This document shows, in pieces, positions 1 to 13,800 of a DNA stretch of 64,000 nucleotides. The notes below the pieces were generated by a model that had not been told where the DNA came from, did no database searches, and saw nothing but the letters and a program-made list of their open reading frames with translations. Numbering within the stretch: the first letter of the stretch is position 1; the number at the start of each line of letters is the position of its first letter. The position numbers and the translations under genes were made by a program. The DNA comes from Dimorphilus gyrociliatus (Eukaryota; Annelida; Polychaeta; Dinophilidae), in NCBI GenBank assembly GCA_904063045.1, contig CAJFCJ010000001.1, positions 2,983,501 through 3,047,500 of the forward strand. The letters are read 5' to 3'.

Positions 1-214
1 AAACAGACTTTTTTCAAAAATGCCTTCAATGTAACTTTTTAATTAGAAAGAATATGATTAAATATGATATTAATACTTTGTCAGATTCAATCCCAACGTT
101 TTTGTAAAATGCTATAATGGTTTTCTTCAAGTAATTGTACTTTAATGGTATTCTACTCCGTTGAATATTTGAGAATTCTTTATCTATTCTATTCAAAAGC
201 TCTTCAGTTATCAT
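1..214 (-). CDS. 5' end of an unidentified gene running off the left edge
   Basis: An ATG at 214-212 opens a 46-codon exon (214-77) of charged, helical composition beginning MITEELLNRIDKEF. It ends at a plausible GTATTA donor at 76. A possible acceptor (ATTGAAG) at 25-24 lets reading continue in frame to base 1 (AFLKKVC). No family is recognised and no domain is visible. It could be a chance ORF, because the region is AT-rich and only one intron supports it. Confidence 0.3.
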
Positions 215-353
215 CTCGTACTACGGATAATAAAGATTATAACGCTACAATAGTAATGTTATGTAAAGATATTATATCTATATGTTTACATCGAAATATA
301 ACGCTTTTGAATAACCCATACTAGAGCAAATTTGATCAAAATTTAATTTTTCT

Positions 354-729
354 TTAGCAAATAGTAACTTTGAATAAAGTGTATCTAATTTAAATAAATT
401 ATACCAGAGTATACACAATAAAAGACCTCAAAATAATTAATTTATTACCATATGTAGGATTATATAATGATATTCCACAAATTGGTGCTTCAATCGTTAC
501 GTTATTAGCCTTTTTATTAATATGCAAAATAGAAGAAAGTGTTTCTAAAGTGAAAGATGTATTTTGTTGAACTTACATTTGATAAATATTCACCCATCAA
601 TATGCTCTTTCCATTAATATTTCGTATTTTAAAGTTTTTAATATCGGTAAAATATTGAGCATCTCGAACTTTTATTCCATTAACGGAAATGATAAAAGAT
701 AACAATAAGTTATAAAATATATCTGACAT
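354..729 (-). CDS. Possible small secreted protein (about 88 aa)
   Basis: ATG at 729-727 is followed by a hydrophobic stretch that looks like a signal peptide (MSDIFYNLLLSFIISVNG). Exon 1 (729-577) ends at a strong GTAAGT donor in phase 0. Proposed exons 2 (509-427) and 3 (384-354) keep the frame and end at TAA. Just upstream of the ATG there is an acceptor-like TTTGTACTCAG. No domain is recognised. The last intron would be only 42 bp and the product is short, so this may be a fragment or a decayed gene. The first exon is the best-supported part. Confidence 0.3.
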
Positions 730-2132
730 TTTGTTGTCGTGTTGATATTTTACTTTTTGTCTGAGTACAAAGCATAAAGTAATAACAAATATAAATAACA
801 TAAATGATCTATCTTCTCCAGCATAATAGAAGAATAATTGGGTAAATTACATATATTGCATATTACTAATTTTCTCACTATTATTAATAATATTTTAATT
901 AAAGTATGCAGTTTTTTCTTTGTTCCAGCTTTTCGTTGCAGTAGAGTTAAACTTTAAAGTTTTCAATGTTCTAAACGTTATGCTTTATTTTATTTTTTAT
1001 TCATAAATGCTATGTATAGAAGACTTTTTTATCTTCATTTAATATAGTGGAGACACTGATAATCTTCTTTACGTGCTTTTGAATATCAAGTGATAATTGA
1101 ATAAATAAGCTTGCCTCCTTATCGACACAAGAATAACTTACTAAGTCTTATCTTAAGAAAGCGGTTAATTAGATCAAATATTTATTCCCCTAATAACTTA
1201 ATAGATAACACCAAAAGCAGTTTAGCAAACTCTTACTTCTTATACTAGTCTAACATTCCTTCTCGATATTGTTTCCAATAGACATTATTGTAAACAAACG
1301 TTAGCCGATAAAAAGAGAAATTGTTATATATTATTATATTTTTAATAGAAAACAATTATATTCTCAAAGAAACACGCAGTCAACCAAAGGGTAACCTTGA
1401 CTTTTTTACATAAAGTAGACACTCTATAAACTATGTAAAATGATAGTTTAATGTTTTCAAGGTTCCACTTAATATACCATTAAGGTCAGAGAGTTTTGTC
1501 TTCATCTACCTAATACTGTTTTCCACGAATAATTATTGAATATTGTGGAATCTTATAAGATTATGAATTGTTTATCCTATTAATTTATATAAAAAAAAAA
1601 TAAAGTAAGTTCAAAGCCGAGTTACAATAGAAATTTTTTTTTTTACAAATAATTGAAATAGATAATTCAATATATTGAAAGAATTCCCTTAATTAAACCT
1701 TGGCCTCTTTCCAATTTTTTAAACAGGATTGTTGGTTTAGTTCTCTTTTTTCTAAATTTTGCTAATTAAAAATGAATTTTCGGAATTGGAAACTAATAAA
1801 ATATTTACAAACTGTAAGGTAAAATGTTCAACTATAGCTTAAGTATTAAATAAATGAGTAAGATTGTACAATAGATTCTATATAGGAAAGAGAGACGCAG
1901 TATAATATAAGATAAAATGAAGATTAAGATTTCAATTTGTTTGAATAGTTTTTTATTTATTTTATGCCAGCATTATTTTGTATTTAAACTTGTTAACATA
2001 ATTCAACGTTTTGCTCTCATTAGTCCTTTTCGTTTTTCACCTTTATAAAGGTGATATCATTTATCATTTCTTCTTCCCCCCACCCCACCCACTCCCCTCT
2101 CTTCCCTCTTTCTTTCTCTTTCTCTCCGTCTT
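730..2132. other. Intergenic, no gene seen
   Basis: AT-rich sequence without a convincing coding exon on either strand. A pyrimidine-rich tract with C runs lies at about 2070-2132, directly beyond the stop codon of the minus-strand lectin gene, so it is in that gene's 3' flank. Confidence 0.6.
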
Positions 2133-3538
2133 TCATAAAATTCTTTTATAAGTAAGACAGCTTTCGTAAGAATTTTCTTGATTAATTAGCGTTTCATTAT
2201 GTAAACTACATAATAGAGAGTTTGGATAGAATGTAAATGCCATGCAGTCATCCAATCTTAAACAATATCTACTGCAATCAATGTCATTCCTTTCGTGTAA
2301 CTCTTGTAATTTCGTAAAATTGTAAAGATTCTTCCCAGTATTGATTAAAATAAATGTTGAGATATTGTTCTGTTCAACTAAAAAGATAAAAAAATTGAAT
2401 GATTGTTTTAATAAATACATTAAATAATGTAATGTAATTACCATGATTTATTGGTTCCTTAGTGGTCATAAATGTTGTTGGAATATTCGTTGTACTAACT
2501 TCACGCACTAAAAAGCGTCAATTTCATTATTTTATGCATAAATTAAATATATACTAGTTAGCTAAAAACCTTCAGGCGTAATAGAAGTTGAATATATTAG
2601 TTCCTTAGATGTCATGTCTTCATAAAAAGTTGAAATATCTGATAGAGTTTCGTTACATGTATATCATTTTTTTTGTGTTAAAAGTAATATTTTACCTGTA
2701 AAAGATATATTCTCAAATAGAGCTATTTAATAATTATATAGATATATTTGAAAACTGAATGCTATAGTACCTGGTGTACTTGATGAACTATGATGAAACG
2801 TTGAAGTTGTCATTGGTGCTTTTTTTTTTATAGAAAGAAAGTTGTTTATAATATATGAATAAAAAGAAGATTGAAAGATGATATAATAAGCAACCTGCTT
2901 CAGAGTAATGATGTAGAATATAGTCACAATTTAAATTATCTGCTATTGAATTAGGAAATGGATAAGAATGTTCACAAGCTGACCAATATTTGTCGAAACA
3001 ATATTGGCTTATCCATTGCTTATTACTTTCATTAGGTTTAAATGAGCAACCAGAGTAATATGCAGTTTTTCCACCTTTCCAATTTTCGTATGATATAACT
3101 GATCCATCGTCGTAACGATGATCGCTATAATCACCTGGAAAAATAATCATGTTTTTATGAGCAAATTTGAAAAATTTGAAGAAATAAATATCCAACTAAA
3201 ATATTTAATTCCAAGCCATATTCTTGAAATGGAAGAAGTTCCCATTAAAGCTTGAATATGATTCTCATCAATGATATTAGTTAAACGGACCATATGAGCT
3301 CCAATCTTGTTGCAGCAAACTCTAAAAATTCACAATAAAGTAGTGTATAGTTACAATCTTCAAATGTAGATTATGATGACTTATACTTTACTTCATCCCA
3401 AGTATATTTTTGAGAAATATCAAAACCGTAACATTTATCGGAGTTTACCGATTGGTACCAGCCAATCGGACAACTAGCAAAATTGCATTGAATAGCGTTG
3501 AACAGAATAATAAGTATATGAAAAAATGTCATCTTCAT
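2133..3538 (-). CDS. Secreted C-type lectin domain / PAN-apple domain protein
   Basis: An eight-exon model encodes 323 aa: 3538-3387, 3321-3197, 3134-2895, 2818-2771, 2722-2696, 2638-2570, 2507-2442, 2377-2133. All introns are GT-AG and phases close to a stop. The N-terminus is a signal peptide (MKMTFFHILIILFNAIQC). A C-type lectin-like fold follows, with CPIGWYQ, WDEVK, a Cys-Cys pair then GAHMVRL, WLGIKY, NWKGG and paired cysteines near the end. Four small Ser/Thr-rich exons form a mucin-like linker, each in phase 1-1 so it can be skipped or repeated. The last exon has a PAN/apple-like cysteine pattern (C-x3-C-x5-C, then a later C). There is no transmembrane segment, so it is probably secreted and glycan- or protein-binding. 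The start at 3538 is chosen because the signal peptide begins there. The E-P-N or Q-P-D sugar motif is not obvious, so sugar binding is uncertain. Confidence 0.72.
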
Positions 3539-4176
3539 ATCGTTAACAGGCTTGTGAGACGACAAATGATTAAAATAAAACTTACAAGTATGAGATTGTT
3601 AAATGAATTGAAGGACAGTTTGTGACGTAGTATAATTGTTCTTTAAACAAGTCAAAACTGAAGGTTATAATTAATATCTTTTACCTGAGGCAATAATCTC
3701 AAGTAACACCTTTAAAAGTTGAATAACCTTAATAAAAATATCAATAGAAAAACGAAATGAATTTCCTGTTTGTTTTCTCGTTATTGTAGGAAATCAAGCG
3801 GTTTTTTGAACACTTTGTGTGCTTTTGCGAAGGAAAACAAAGGAAAAGTATAGCATAATAATATTTGAAGAAGGGACTAGATGATGGACCATATATAGGA
3901 ATTTAAATCCCCACTTTTAGTCATATGCTGACAGATACATACAAAAGAAGATCGATAGTTTTCTATATTAGATTGAACGTCATAAAAGCGGAAAAAGTTA
4001 TTTCAAGGTGATAGTTGTAGATTAATATCCTCTTCGGGTGAAAGTACTCTATCTATTTAAAGAACCGTGTCTTATTCACACTCTTGTACGTTTATTCATT
4101 CATACTTAAATCATTTGACTAGTTTAGTTTCACGTTTTATTAGTTTCTTCCTTAAATTTGAACATAAACTATTCAT

Positions 4177-4535
4177 TTATTCAAAATTCTTTCGATCCAC
4201 AGAGTTTTTAAATCTATATTCAATTTCAGTTGGGTATTCAATGGTAGTTTCAGGTATTCCGCCCTCCGATTCACGAAGTTTGCAACAGTAGGAGAGGATG
4301 GTGCAAATATGGCATACCCAACGTCCAAAATGAAAGCATAAGTATATTCCAATAATAAGAAAGAAAATCAAAGCAATAAGAGAGCAAGTAACAACAATAG
4401 CAGCATCACCATCAATCTTTCCTTCACAGCTATCTATAAAATCTATACAATAATTTTTATATAGAATAATAAAAGAAACAAATACTTACTAATTAATAGA
4501 ATGGAATAAATGATTGCAATCCGGAGCATATCCAT
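4177..4535 (-). CDS. Small single-pass membrane protein, about 100 aa
   Basis: Two exons, 4535-4490 and 4433-4177, are joined by a 56-bp GTAAGT...TATAG intron. The product starts with a signal-like MDMLRIAIIYSILLI, then has a very short ectodomain (CEGKIDGDAA), one long transmembrane helix (about residues 25-50), a Cys-rich juxtamembrane turn (WVCHICTILSYCC) and a charged tail of about 35 residues. The juxtamembrane cysteines could be palmitoylated. Family not recognised. The clean intron and the signal-TM layout argue for a real gene. Confidence 0.55.
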
Positions 4536-7500
4536 GATAATCATTTATTAAATATATATATATATATATTCATATATGTATGTTATATTATACGCTATAT
4601 GTAATATTGAATTCAGTATAAAGCAACAAAAAATTATTGCACAATAGGCGTTTATTTTGTTTTCCTATTGAGAAAAATGAAAAAAAAACTACGCAAGATT
4701 TAGATTCAAGTAAGCTTCTTTTATATAAGTAAAATGAATTAGGATATGCATTGCCAGAAGGGTTTAATCAATTCTTATTGATCAGAAGAACCTATTAACG
4801 TCTGTTAGGTATAGAAAATAACTTGTTGGTAATAATTGTATATATATGCCTGTATTTCAAGTCTTTTCTCTTTCGTTTACTTAGGCCAAAAACCAGGAGT
4901 TTTTATTTTCTTAGCATATTGAAATATATATAAACATGAACAAAATTCAATTTGCATCTTGTACAAATTCAATCAACGACACATTCAGAACGAAACAATA
5001 ATTCTTCTATCAACGTAAAGAATATTAAAAACATTTCGATTATATTATCATTTCTACTGAAGTATATATTATATCATTCATGTCATTTTTATTCATTTAT
5101 TTGAAAATTCGACATTTTATTGACTAATAAAGCATTTTTAACTATGTCACATCCGTTAGGAAACTGCTCATTTCCTTTTTCACAACAACATATACTATAT
5201 ATATGTTGTATAAATTATACATGTATATATCCTTATTTTTCACATGACCTTAATTTTTCTACATATATAAACGTCAATTTTCTAAGGATTCGTATTAATT
5301 TCCGTTAGATATTTTCAAAATCTCTATTGCTATTATTTTTCTAGAGCGCCATCTATAGTATTCAAGTAATACTACAGAGAATAACACTTATCATTGTTTG
5401 TTTTGCAATATTCGTATTTATTTCAGTACATAAGATTTCCAAAATATTTATACTTATTCGATTAAATCTATATATATTTAATCATTATTAATATTTAACA
5501 AAAAGAGCAATAGATCGACCCAATTCAGAGACAAATCATCGTTTACAACAACGTCAATAAAACAGTCTATTGTGAATAAATGGAATATTTATAGTAGGCT
5601 TAAAAATCGTTAATTCCTAGACAAATGGATAACAAGGTAAAATCGAAAAAAGGAAGGAAAGTAAGAGAGAGAAAGATGAATAATCATATAAATGTTATTA
5701 ATAAGTAGTAGACAAATATTATTATTGTATGTTTATTTATATATACATATAGACTATACTATAAGCCATATATATATGCTGTATACATAAAATACTATTT
5801 AATATACTTGAAGATTATTATATCGAAGGAGGTATTGCGTAATATTTCGAGAAATATGAAATATGCTTGAGCCTTCTATATACTATATATATATAGATAT
5901 ATATAAGAACGTGTGTGAATTTTCTTCTTTGTTGCTTCCCAGCCTAGTCACGAGACCTTATAGGTAGTTTATTTTTACCAATTAGTCACATATTGTTCTC
6001 TCTTCTTAAAGACGTCCATTTCTTAATATATAAAACAATAAATAATTATTCATATATGGAATAATGAAGTTATAAATAACGATAAATATATTTTGAAGCC
6101 TTTTAATTATTGCTTTAATTAATATTTAATTAATTAGTTAATTAATTATCTAATATATCTATCGTTTCATAATTTTCTAATAAATTTTTCCAACCAGTAT
6201 ATATATTGCGTAATCTATTTTTTATTTTTACATAACGACTCTTAATATAAGATATAATGAATTTAATTGAAATGTTAGGTTAATAAATTCAAAATTTAAA
6301 TTATTATTAGAAATTTAGAAAAAATATTCAATTATTTTTTTGGAATTTGTACCTTTTATACCTAAATAGAAAGTTTTTATATAAATAGAGAAAAGATAAA
6401 GAAATTTATCATAAATTTTTTACTAAAAAGCACTGAAATAGTAAAAACACAATTTTCTCTTTATTTTTACTTGATAAATATTTATTAAAAATTTGTTTTA
6501 TGCCGTTAAAATATAAAAATTTCTTCAAAGTAATTCGAAACCAGCTACATATGATAAGTTACGAGCTATGCAATCAACCTTGACATTAAAACAGACTTTT
6601 AGGTATGACTAAATCTTGTTATGAGACACAACTGGCAGTTAACGCTGTTTGCTTGCAGGAGTAGGAATAAAAATGAATTGCGCTCTCTTCGCCTCCGATC
6701 TTGTCTTTTTTATCGGTAAATATATACATTAAAAGTATAAATATCATATATTAACATATATATATAACTATTATTTCATTAATTAATGATATTTTGATCG
6801 TTAAATATTTCTAACGAAAGAAGCAGAATATGTGTTGTAATCTGAAAAAGGTAAACAAATGAGTGATAATAGGTTTATTTTGATAAAAATTGATTAGAAT
6901 CATATATCTTAACAATTTTAACATTTCGCAGCGTTTTATAACAGGAAGGCAATTCTAAACCAGTTACCTATCACTTTTTAAGATGAACTATATACGAAGA
7001 GAAATATATACTAGGTGTAGCAAAGGCTGTTGCTATACAATCGTAATACACAGCTGACTGTTAGGTGGTTTATATAAAACTGTAAAATTTCTGACCGTCA
7101 CGTAGATGGTACATAATAATAGTAATATTTATTGAATAGTGACTGATTTTTATTGATATTTTTCTATTTTTTTTGTTCTCTTTTTTTTTATTTAATAATA
7201 TTCAATAGGAATTTTTTGGTGAGTCATTAGTACCTCGCAAAAAAAAAAAACATCGCTTTTAATACGTTATTAGCCTTTATTTGCGTATTGCATAAATACA
7301 TTCGTTTCGTATTATAAATATTTGAATATTTAATTTTTAGTTAATATTTTATTATGATATAAAGATTTTATTCTTAGTAGGTCACTTAATGTGTTGCAGT
7401 GATAAAAATAGGGACGATGTTATTTTGTAAACAAAAAAGTATAAATCTATTTTTTTAGTATCATTTGATACTGTATTGTTTTTTTAGCAGACTATATTTT

Positions 7501-7671
7501 TTATATTAAGTGTTTTAATTCGAGGTCAGTGTTCTTTAGAGTCTATATAGGAACCTAAGATTAAAGTACAAAACAAAAATTTCTGTAGGTCATGTGTGTT
7601 ATTGACGATCATTGTTTAGTATGACCAGTCACCAGTTTTTCCTGAGCTGAAAACGAGGCTCAGAAAACTCG
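4536..7671. other. Long intergenic region
   Basis: About 3.1 kb of AT-rich DNA with short TA runs (4555-4570, 5880-5905, 6753-6768) and homopolymer A/T tracts. Open frames here are short and low-complexity, and none shows domain homology or consistent splice borders. The last few hundred bases should hold the promoter of the WDR26 gene. Confidence 0.6.
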
Positions 7672-7679
7672 TGACGTCA
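7672..7679. promoter_or_regulatory. Perfect CRE palindrome upstream of WDR26
   Basis: TGACGTCA, the full consensus CREB/ATF site, lies about 190 bp before the WDR26 start codon, in the only locally GC-richer patch of this intergenic region. The position fits a core promoter element. Function is inferred from the motif alone. Confidence 0.5.
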
Positions 7680-7869
7680 CGAAGCAAAATAAAGGAGACT
7701 GTCTACATTATTGTTGATTTTCATCAGAATTTACCGAAGATAAAGAAGTTGGCCATGAACAAGCTTTAACCAATCGCTTAATTTAAGTAAACTGGCCTCG
7801 ACGTCGGACAGCGAAGACAGCGGTAAAGCTAGTCCGCCGCGTAAAAAAAAGAGACTGGCCACTACAATA

Positions 7870-10800
7870 ATGCAAGCGAACGGCTGTGAGAATAATCATG
7901 ACGGTGATGATACCCACGTATCGAACGGTTCATGCAATGGAACTTCTTCGGTACCAACTGCAAACAGTTCGAGAAAGAAAATGTCGAAAAAGGACATGGA
8001 TATTGTCCGCCTTATTGGCCAGCATTTGCGCAACCTCGGACTCAAGTAAGTATTTGCCAAATGTTTTGCATAAACAATAATATAATATTTTAAAGTAAGA
8101 TAGCCGAATTTGAACAGTCGTTTCCGGTATTTAAACTTTTTCATAAACGCCGCCTAGTGGCATATTTTTGCATGGGATATTTTTTGGGGAGTGAGTAAGA
8201 TGTCAACGTTCCATTCGCCCATGGAGCATTGATATCAATTTGTCAGTTCTTAATCCAAATCTTTAATATTTCGTTGACAAATTCTTATTTTAGAAGGTGG
8301 TAACTTTATAGTTTCGGTAGAAGTAATATTCTTTTATCGTCATAAAAACCATAATATAAACAAAAATGTAAGAGAATTTATTTGAAGAATTAAACAACGC
8401 ATCTTGGTATTTTATAACGTTATTAAATTAATTTTTCAAAATATTATCTCTCCTACGAAGCTGTATAAAAAATTTTTGCACAACAGAATTAAGTAAACTA
8501 TATAGATTCGTTAAGCATGTCAACATTCTATACTAGTCAAGAGATGATACTTTTTCCCAAGATACCATCTCATCTAATAGATAACTGAACGTATTAATTT
8601 TTTCTTTTCCTCTTATATCTTTAAAACAAAACGATAAAAGCAAGGGAAAAACTACATATTGTGTCGAACTAACCTACTGCCTTGATTAAAAATTTCTATA
8701 GAATATCCTATTTATCGAATCCTTTTAATATAAATCGATTAAATACAGCATTTAGTTTTTATTATTACTCTCCCTCTAGTAATTTTTTTAGCATTACAGT
8801 TTTAAATTATTTGAAAAATTACTAAATATCCGTTACATTTGGACTATTTTACATTCAATAACAATATTATCATATTTTTTTTTTTAAGTTTTATTCTATA
8901 AATAAAATTTAAGAAAATAGGAAAACTCCCTCTTTATATTTAACTTTTTAATATGATTACAATAAAGAAACTGTTTGGTAGCTCTTTCCTTCTCCCCCCG
9001 CTCCCCCCTTCTCTCTTTTTCAATAAATAAAACCTTCGTTTCGTTTGCCGTCAAGTTCACTGAACTTGGGTGAACTCTTCAACGAGTGTCAACGGTCTTA
9101 GCGTTTTCAGTCTATAGTAGTAGTTTTTATAGAATTTTTTTCTGCAATTAGATTTTTTTATATTTAGGGGAAAGAAAACATAAAACTTAGGGAAGTTGTT
9201 TTTTGTTAAATTTTAGTATTTCTACTAATAATTACATAGGAACATTTTTATTTAATATTCATATGCACGATCTTATTTAGTTTAAAGCGAAATGGACTTA
9301 TCCTTTAATACTGGATGGTAGGATTACGTTCTATCTTGGTATGACCTTTTTTAAAATGCTCATTTTCCCTTTTTTCCTCTGTTGTAACATACCCGCTGGG
9401 CTGTAAATTTCTCCTGCTAGTCATTAATGACAATGACTCCGTTTTCATAATCGAGACTGCTTTCGTCCTCTGCATAATTAAATAACTCTCATTGTATGTT
9501 CGTTCTTTACGCTAACATAAAGAAAATTATATGATGCATCTTGGACGAAATTAAAACTAATCCTTAATTGAAAAATGTAATTTGCAAATCATCAAGCTTC
9601 TAAGAAGTTCTAATTCTAAACAAGCCTTAAAAATATTCTTTGAAGCTGTTGCAAAAAATTGTTAAATGCAATGAAATGCGTGAACTTTTAGAGCTATTTA
9701 AGAATGTCTTTAAATTGAACTGTCGACGAGAAAAAATCGGATTTGATAAGATGTTATCGAAGCATTTATCTGTTCTATTACCAGATAGCCATTGGTGCAG
9801 AGCAGGTTGCGAAATAGTGAGACTTAGGCGTTGGAAATGCGCATGCTCCGCAGCGGTCTAAATAATCATAATGTTACCAGGGTGGGTTAGACATTTTGAA
9901 AATTGATGTGAAAACAGCATTAGATTTGACCCAAAAACACCAGAGGAAATAGCTGAATCTTTGTACCATTATATAAGCAGTTGTAATTTATGTAATTGCG
10001 ATAAAATATTGATCTTTTACAGATTAGGCTTTTGCATTAGTACTAAAAATTCTTTTGTTGAATATTTCTTATTTATTTTGCTGAGAAAAAATTGCAAAAA
10101 TTCTTGTTTTTCTTTAATTTTCTCAAAGAAAATCGATAAGTAAATATTGTAAAGAACATTGATAACTTTAATTTTGAAAATAGCTGCAAAAGCTTAAATT
10201 TAATTCATTGTTTACATTATTTCGTTAGAACTATTAAAACATATCCAATTGTGGATTGAGAAGCGAAAAATATTAAAAATATACATTTATTTACATTCGT
10301 AGAATTACATAATAAAACATTTTTGCACTAAGCTTCATTCAGCAAAACGATAATGTAATTTAGGCCAAACACGTGTATGTTTTGCAACAAGTCTAAATAA
10401 AAAAAATAGATATTTTTCTTTGCAAAAGATTATTTAAAAAGAGAAATGTTTTTCTTAGATTAATTAACTCTTAATTAATTTTAACTATTCACTTTCAAAA
10501 CCAAGCGAATCTGTTGATATATAGTATCTTTCAAACTAATTAAACTTTTTCCCTTCAGAATATTGAAGATTTTTTTGTTATTTTTTTGTTTTCTAATTCT
10601 TTATTTTTTGCAAAATATTTAAAAAAAAGACATTCCCTTTGAGGTTACCTTATCGTAACTATATTACAATAACGTTTCTATGGATCAGTATTTCTGCCAC
10701 GGAAATTTGAAAGAATGGCTAAGCTTATTTTTCCTTTTTCAATTGAAAAGATGGATAAAATTTTCCCTATTCTTCCTTCTTCGACTTTTTGTTTTGTAAT

Positions 10801-13800
10801 AAAAGTTTACTACTTACTTAATCATAACATTTCAATATAAGATTATTAAATATTCTCTCTTTCTCTCACTTTTATTTACCGATGATAAAACTATATATAT
10901 ATATATACATATATAAATATTTTTTTTAAATTTTCTTAATATTATTCCGATTGATATGAAAACCACTTATAATCATACCTTTAATGAATATTATAATTCG
11001 GATATTTTACTTGCTTAATTTTAACAAATTTATTATATATACAGTATGTAATATATGTTTATTTACTATACTGTATTTCCATATTTTTTTAAAGCGGTTT
11101 TATTAACCCTTGTCTCAATCTAATTGTTTCTTTTGTTCTTACAGTAGAACTGCAGAGCAGCTGATTGTAGAATCCGGATGTAGTCTGGAACATCCGTCAG
11201 CCGCTAAATTCCGATCTCATGTGATGGAAGGGCGTTGGGATTTAGTAAGTACTTAAAATGAATGTTCATATATTATAATGGAATGGGTATCGATTAGCCA
11301 TTCGTATGCAGAATTTGAGGCCTTTGTTTCGCACGCATGGCTGTTTTGCAAGAAAAGTAGGGCGTATCGTCATAAATTATGAGACTACTCATTAATATTT
11401 ATATATTTATCATATGTTTAGTTGGCAACACTAGAAACATTTTGTGACTCAGCTGTTGCGCAATATTTTGTTTGTTTTTGAGTTTTCTATATAGTTTTTA
11501 TTATTAGTTAAGCCAATCTTTTATTAGAAAGCTTACTTGAACGCAAAAGGTTCTTCTACAATTCACTGGAGGCAAGCTATTATTCACTTTTTTTGGAAAT
11601 AAATACCCAAAGATAAATAGACGTGTATACATAAATTTATAGATTTTTTTAAAGGCCGCTTAGGGTTTACTGGGTCAGAATGATCTAACTAAATTTTCAA
11701 TGTTAGCGACCGTTTAAAAGTAAAGGAAAATTCTGACACAATCTGTCTCTTCTTGGGCTATCAAATTAAGGCTCTTTATTGACTTTTGGCCTTTAGAAGA
11801 CTGCCATATATTGGAAAATTTGAATAGCTTAATTTGTTCCCTTGTATATGAGCAATGTCGCAAATATGTTAGTCATATTTTTAAATACCTGTTTTACTAT
11901 TTAAAATATTTTTCTATAAAATGGTTTGTTAAATTTTTATCCTTCCTTAAAACTAAACAGAATGTTTTTAAGCATTATTTGACAATCGATTCTGATTAAG
12001 AAAAACGTGATTATGTCTGAAAGTTTACTTTCTACATCATCATTCTAGGCAAAATTCCTTAGGAGGGTGTTCCTGAGTGAATCACATGTGTCATACGTTG
12101 TTGTTTTTTTTACTCATATTTAACAATCAATTATTATGCAGTGAATATATATATTATCGTATTCTCTTGCTTCCCTAACAGTATAGTGCCCTGGTAATCC
12201 AGGGTACAGCAAGAATGTACCCGCTATTAACTGCTTTTTTCTGTTATGGTAGAAACTTAAATTAGAAATGTAGCCCCCTTTTACTTTAATCGTATAAAAC
12301 TATTTCAATATTCTTTCGTATTGAAAATATATCATCTGGTTTTTATAAACATTGCGCAATTTATTTTACTACACAGCTTTTACGACCAATGATTTATTTG
12401 TAGCCTATTGCTCTTGTGTACGCATATAGCAGCCTTGATCCCTTCTACTTTTTATATACTCTACTAGTTGACTATGTTTTTACATTAATCAAAATTATTC
12501 AGCTGTATTCTGTAATTATGTAATATGGTTTTTAAGTCGAATAAGAAAGCTTCCACTTATATTTTCTTTGTCTTTATCCGAAATTATTAATAGCAAATAT
12601 ATTTAAAAGAAGATAGCAGAAGATAATTCTATATTTATGTACACGTATCTTTTTTATCCTATTGCATTAGCGATAATAAAATAAATATCTTGTATTGACT
12701 CTTTTCAAATATCAACTTAGAAAGTGTACATTTTTAATTCGCTATAAATTGCAGTCATTCTGTTTTTATTATTTCAAAATACTGTATTTTTTTTAATTAA
12801 AGCTTGAACGATCGAATTTCTATAAGTTTTATATTGTGTTATGTAGATTTTATTATTGAATATTTATATATGGTGATAAATATGATTCGGGTAATGTTGT
12901 GCGTAGAAAAGAAGAAAATATGTATAAAATTCTATTAAAGTTATAGGCAGATGATTAGAGAGAACCCTTTATTGATTTCCAGCATTAAATTGACTGTTAC
13001 GATTGTGGTTACAGAAGAAACCCACAAATCTAAGAAATACGTTTCATAAAACAACTACATTTTTTTTCTATTATACTCTCCGACAGGTAACAAATTTTAG
13101 GAAGCTCTACTTTATATAATAGTTTAATTGACTTTATTTTATATGGAAGATATATATATATATATATATATCTTGGGTAAAGTAAAAGAAAACCTGGATT
13201 AATGTAGCTTTCGAATTTCCAAAAAGAACACACCTTTACGCCTTTATTGTAGTAACTATAATAAAATGTTAAATTATGTTTTAAATTAAGTATCTTTTTT
13301 TAATTGAATTATTCTAACAAGCCTTATTAAAGTAGAAAGTAATTATTTTTGCTCATAAATATATGTAGATTATTATACTCTTTACATTTGATCAATATAA
13401 TACCTTGCAGACACAGCTGCTGATATATTCGAGTGATTTTGTCCACCTGTGCGAATTTGGTGTTAAACATTTAAACTTGCCTTAATTTGATCTTAATCTA
13501 TCATTAGCTAGGCAATCAGTATATTAAAATATATGTAATATATATATATATATAATAAGTTTTTGCCAACATAATGATTATGTAGGATTATTATGTAAGA
13601 GAATAGTAATTGTAAATAATACGCACATAAGTTGTTTGTATGGTAACTGCAAAATTTAAGATTGATTTAATATGCTTAGTTGTTTTTTTTCATTATTGTG
13701 CTCGTGGTGTTATAGAAATTTCAACTCTCTAAAAAGAATAATTTTTATTTATACTTTAACTCACAGGCCGAAACGTCCTTATCCGATTTCAAAGATCTAG

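Noticed and set aside
9961-10143. Open frame [15 protein letters not shown] as a separate gene
   Set aside because: It lies inside WDR26 intron 1, is AT-driven after the first residues, and its start overlaps the proposed ankyrin relic.
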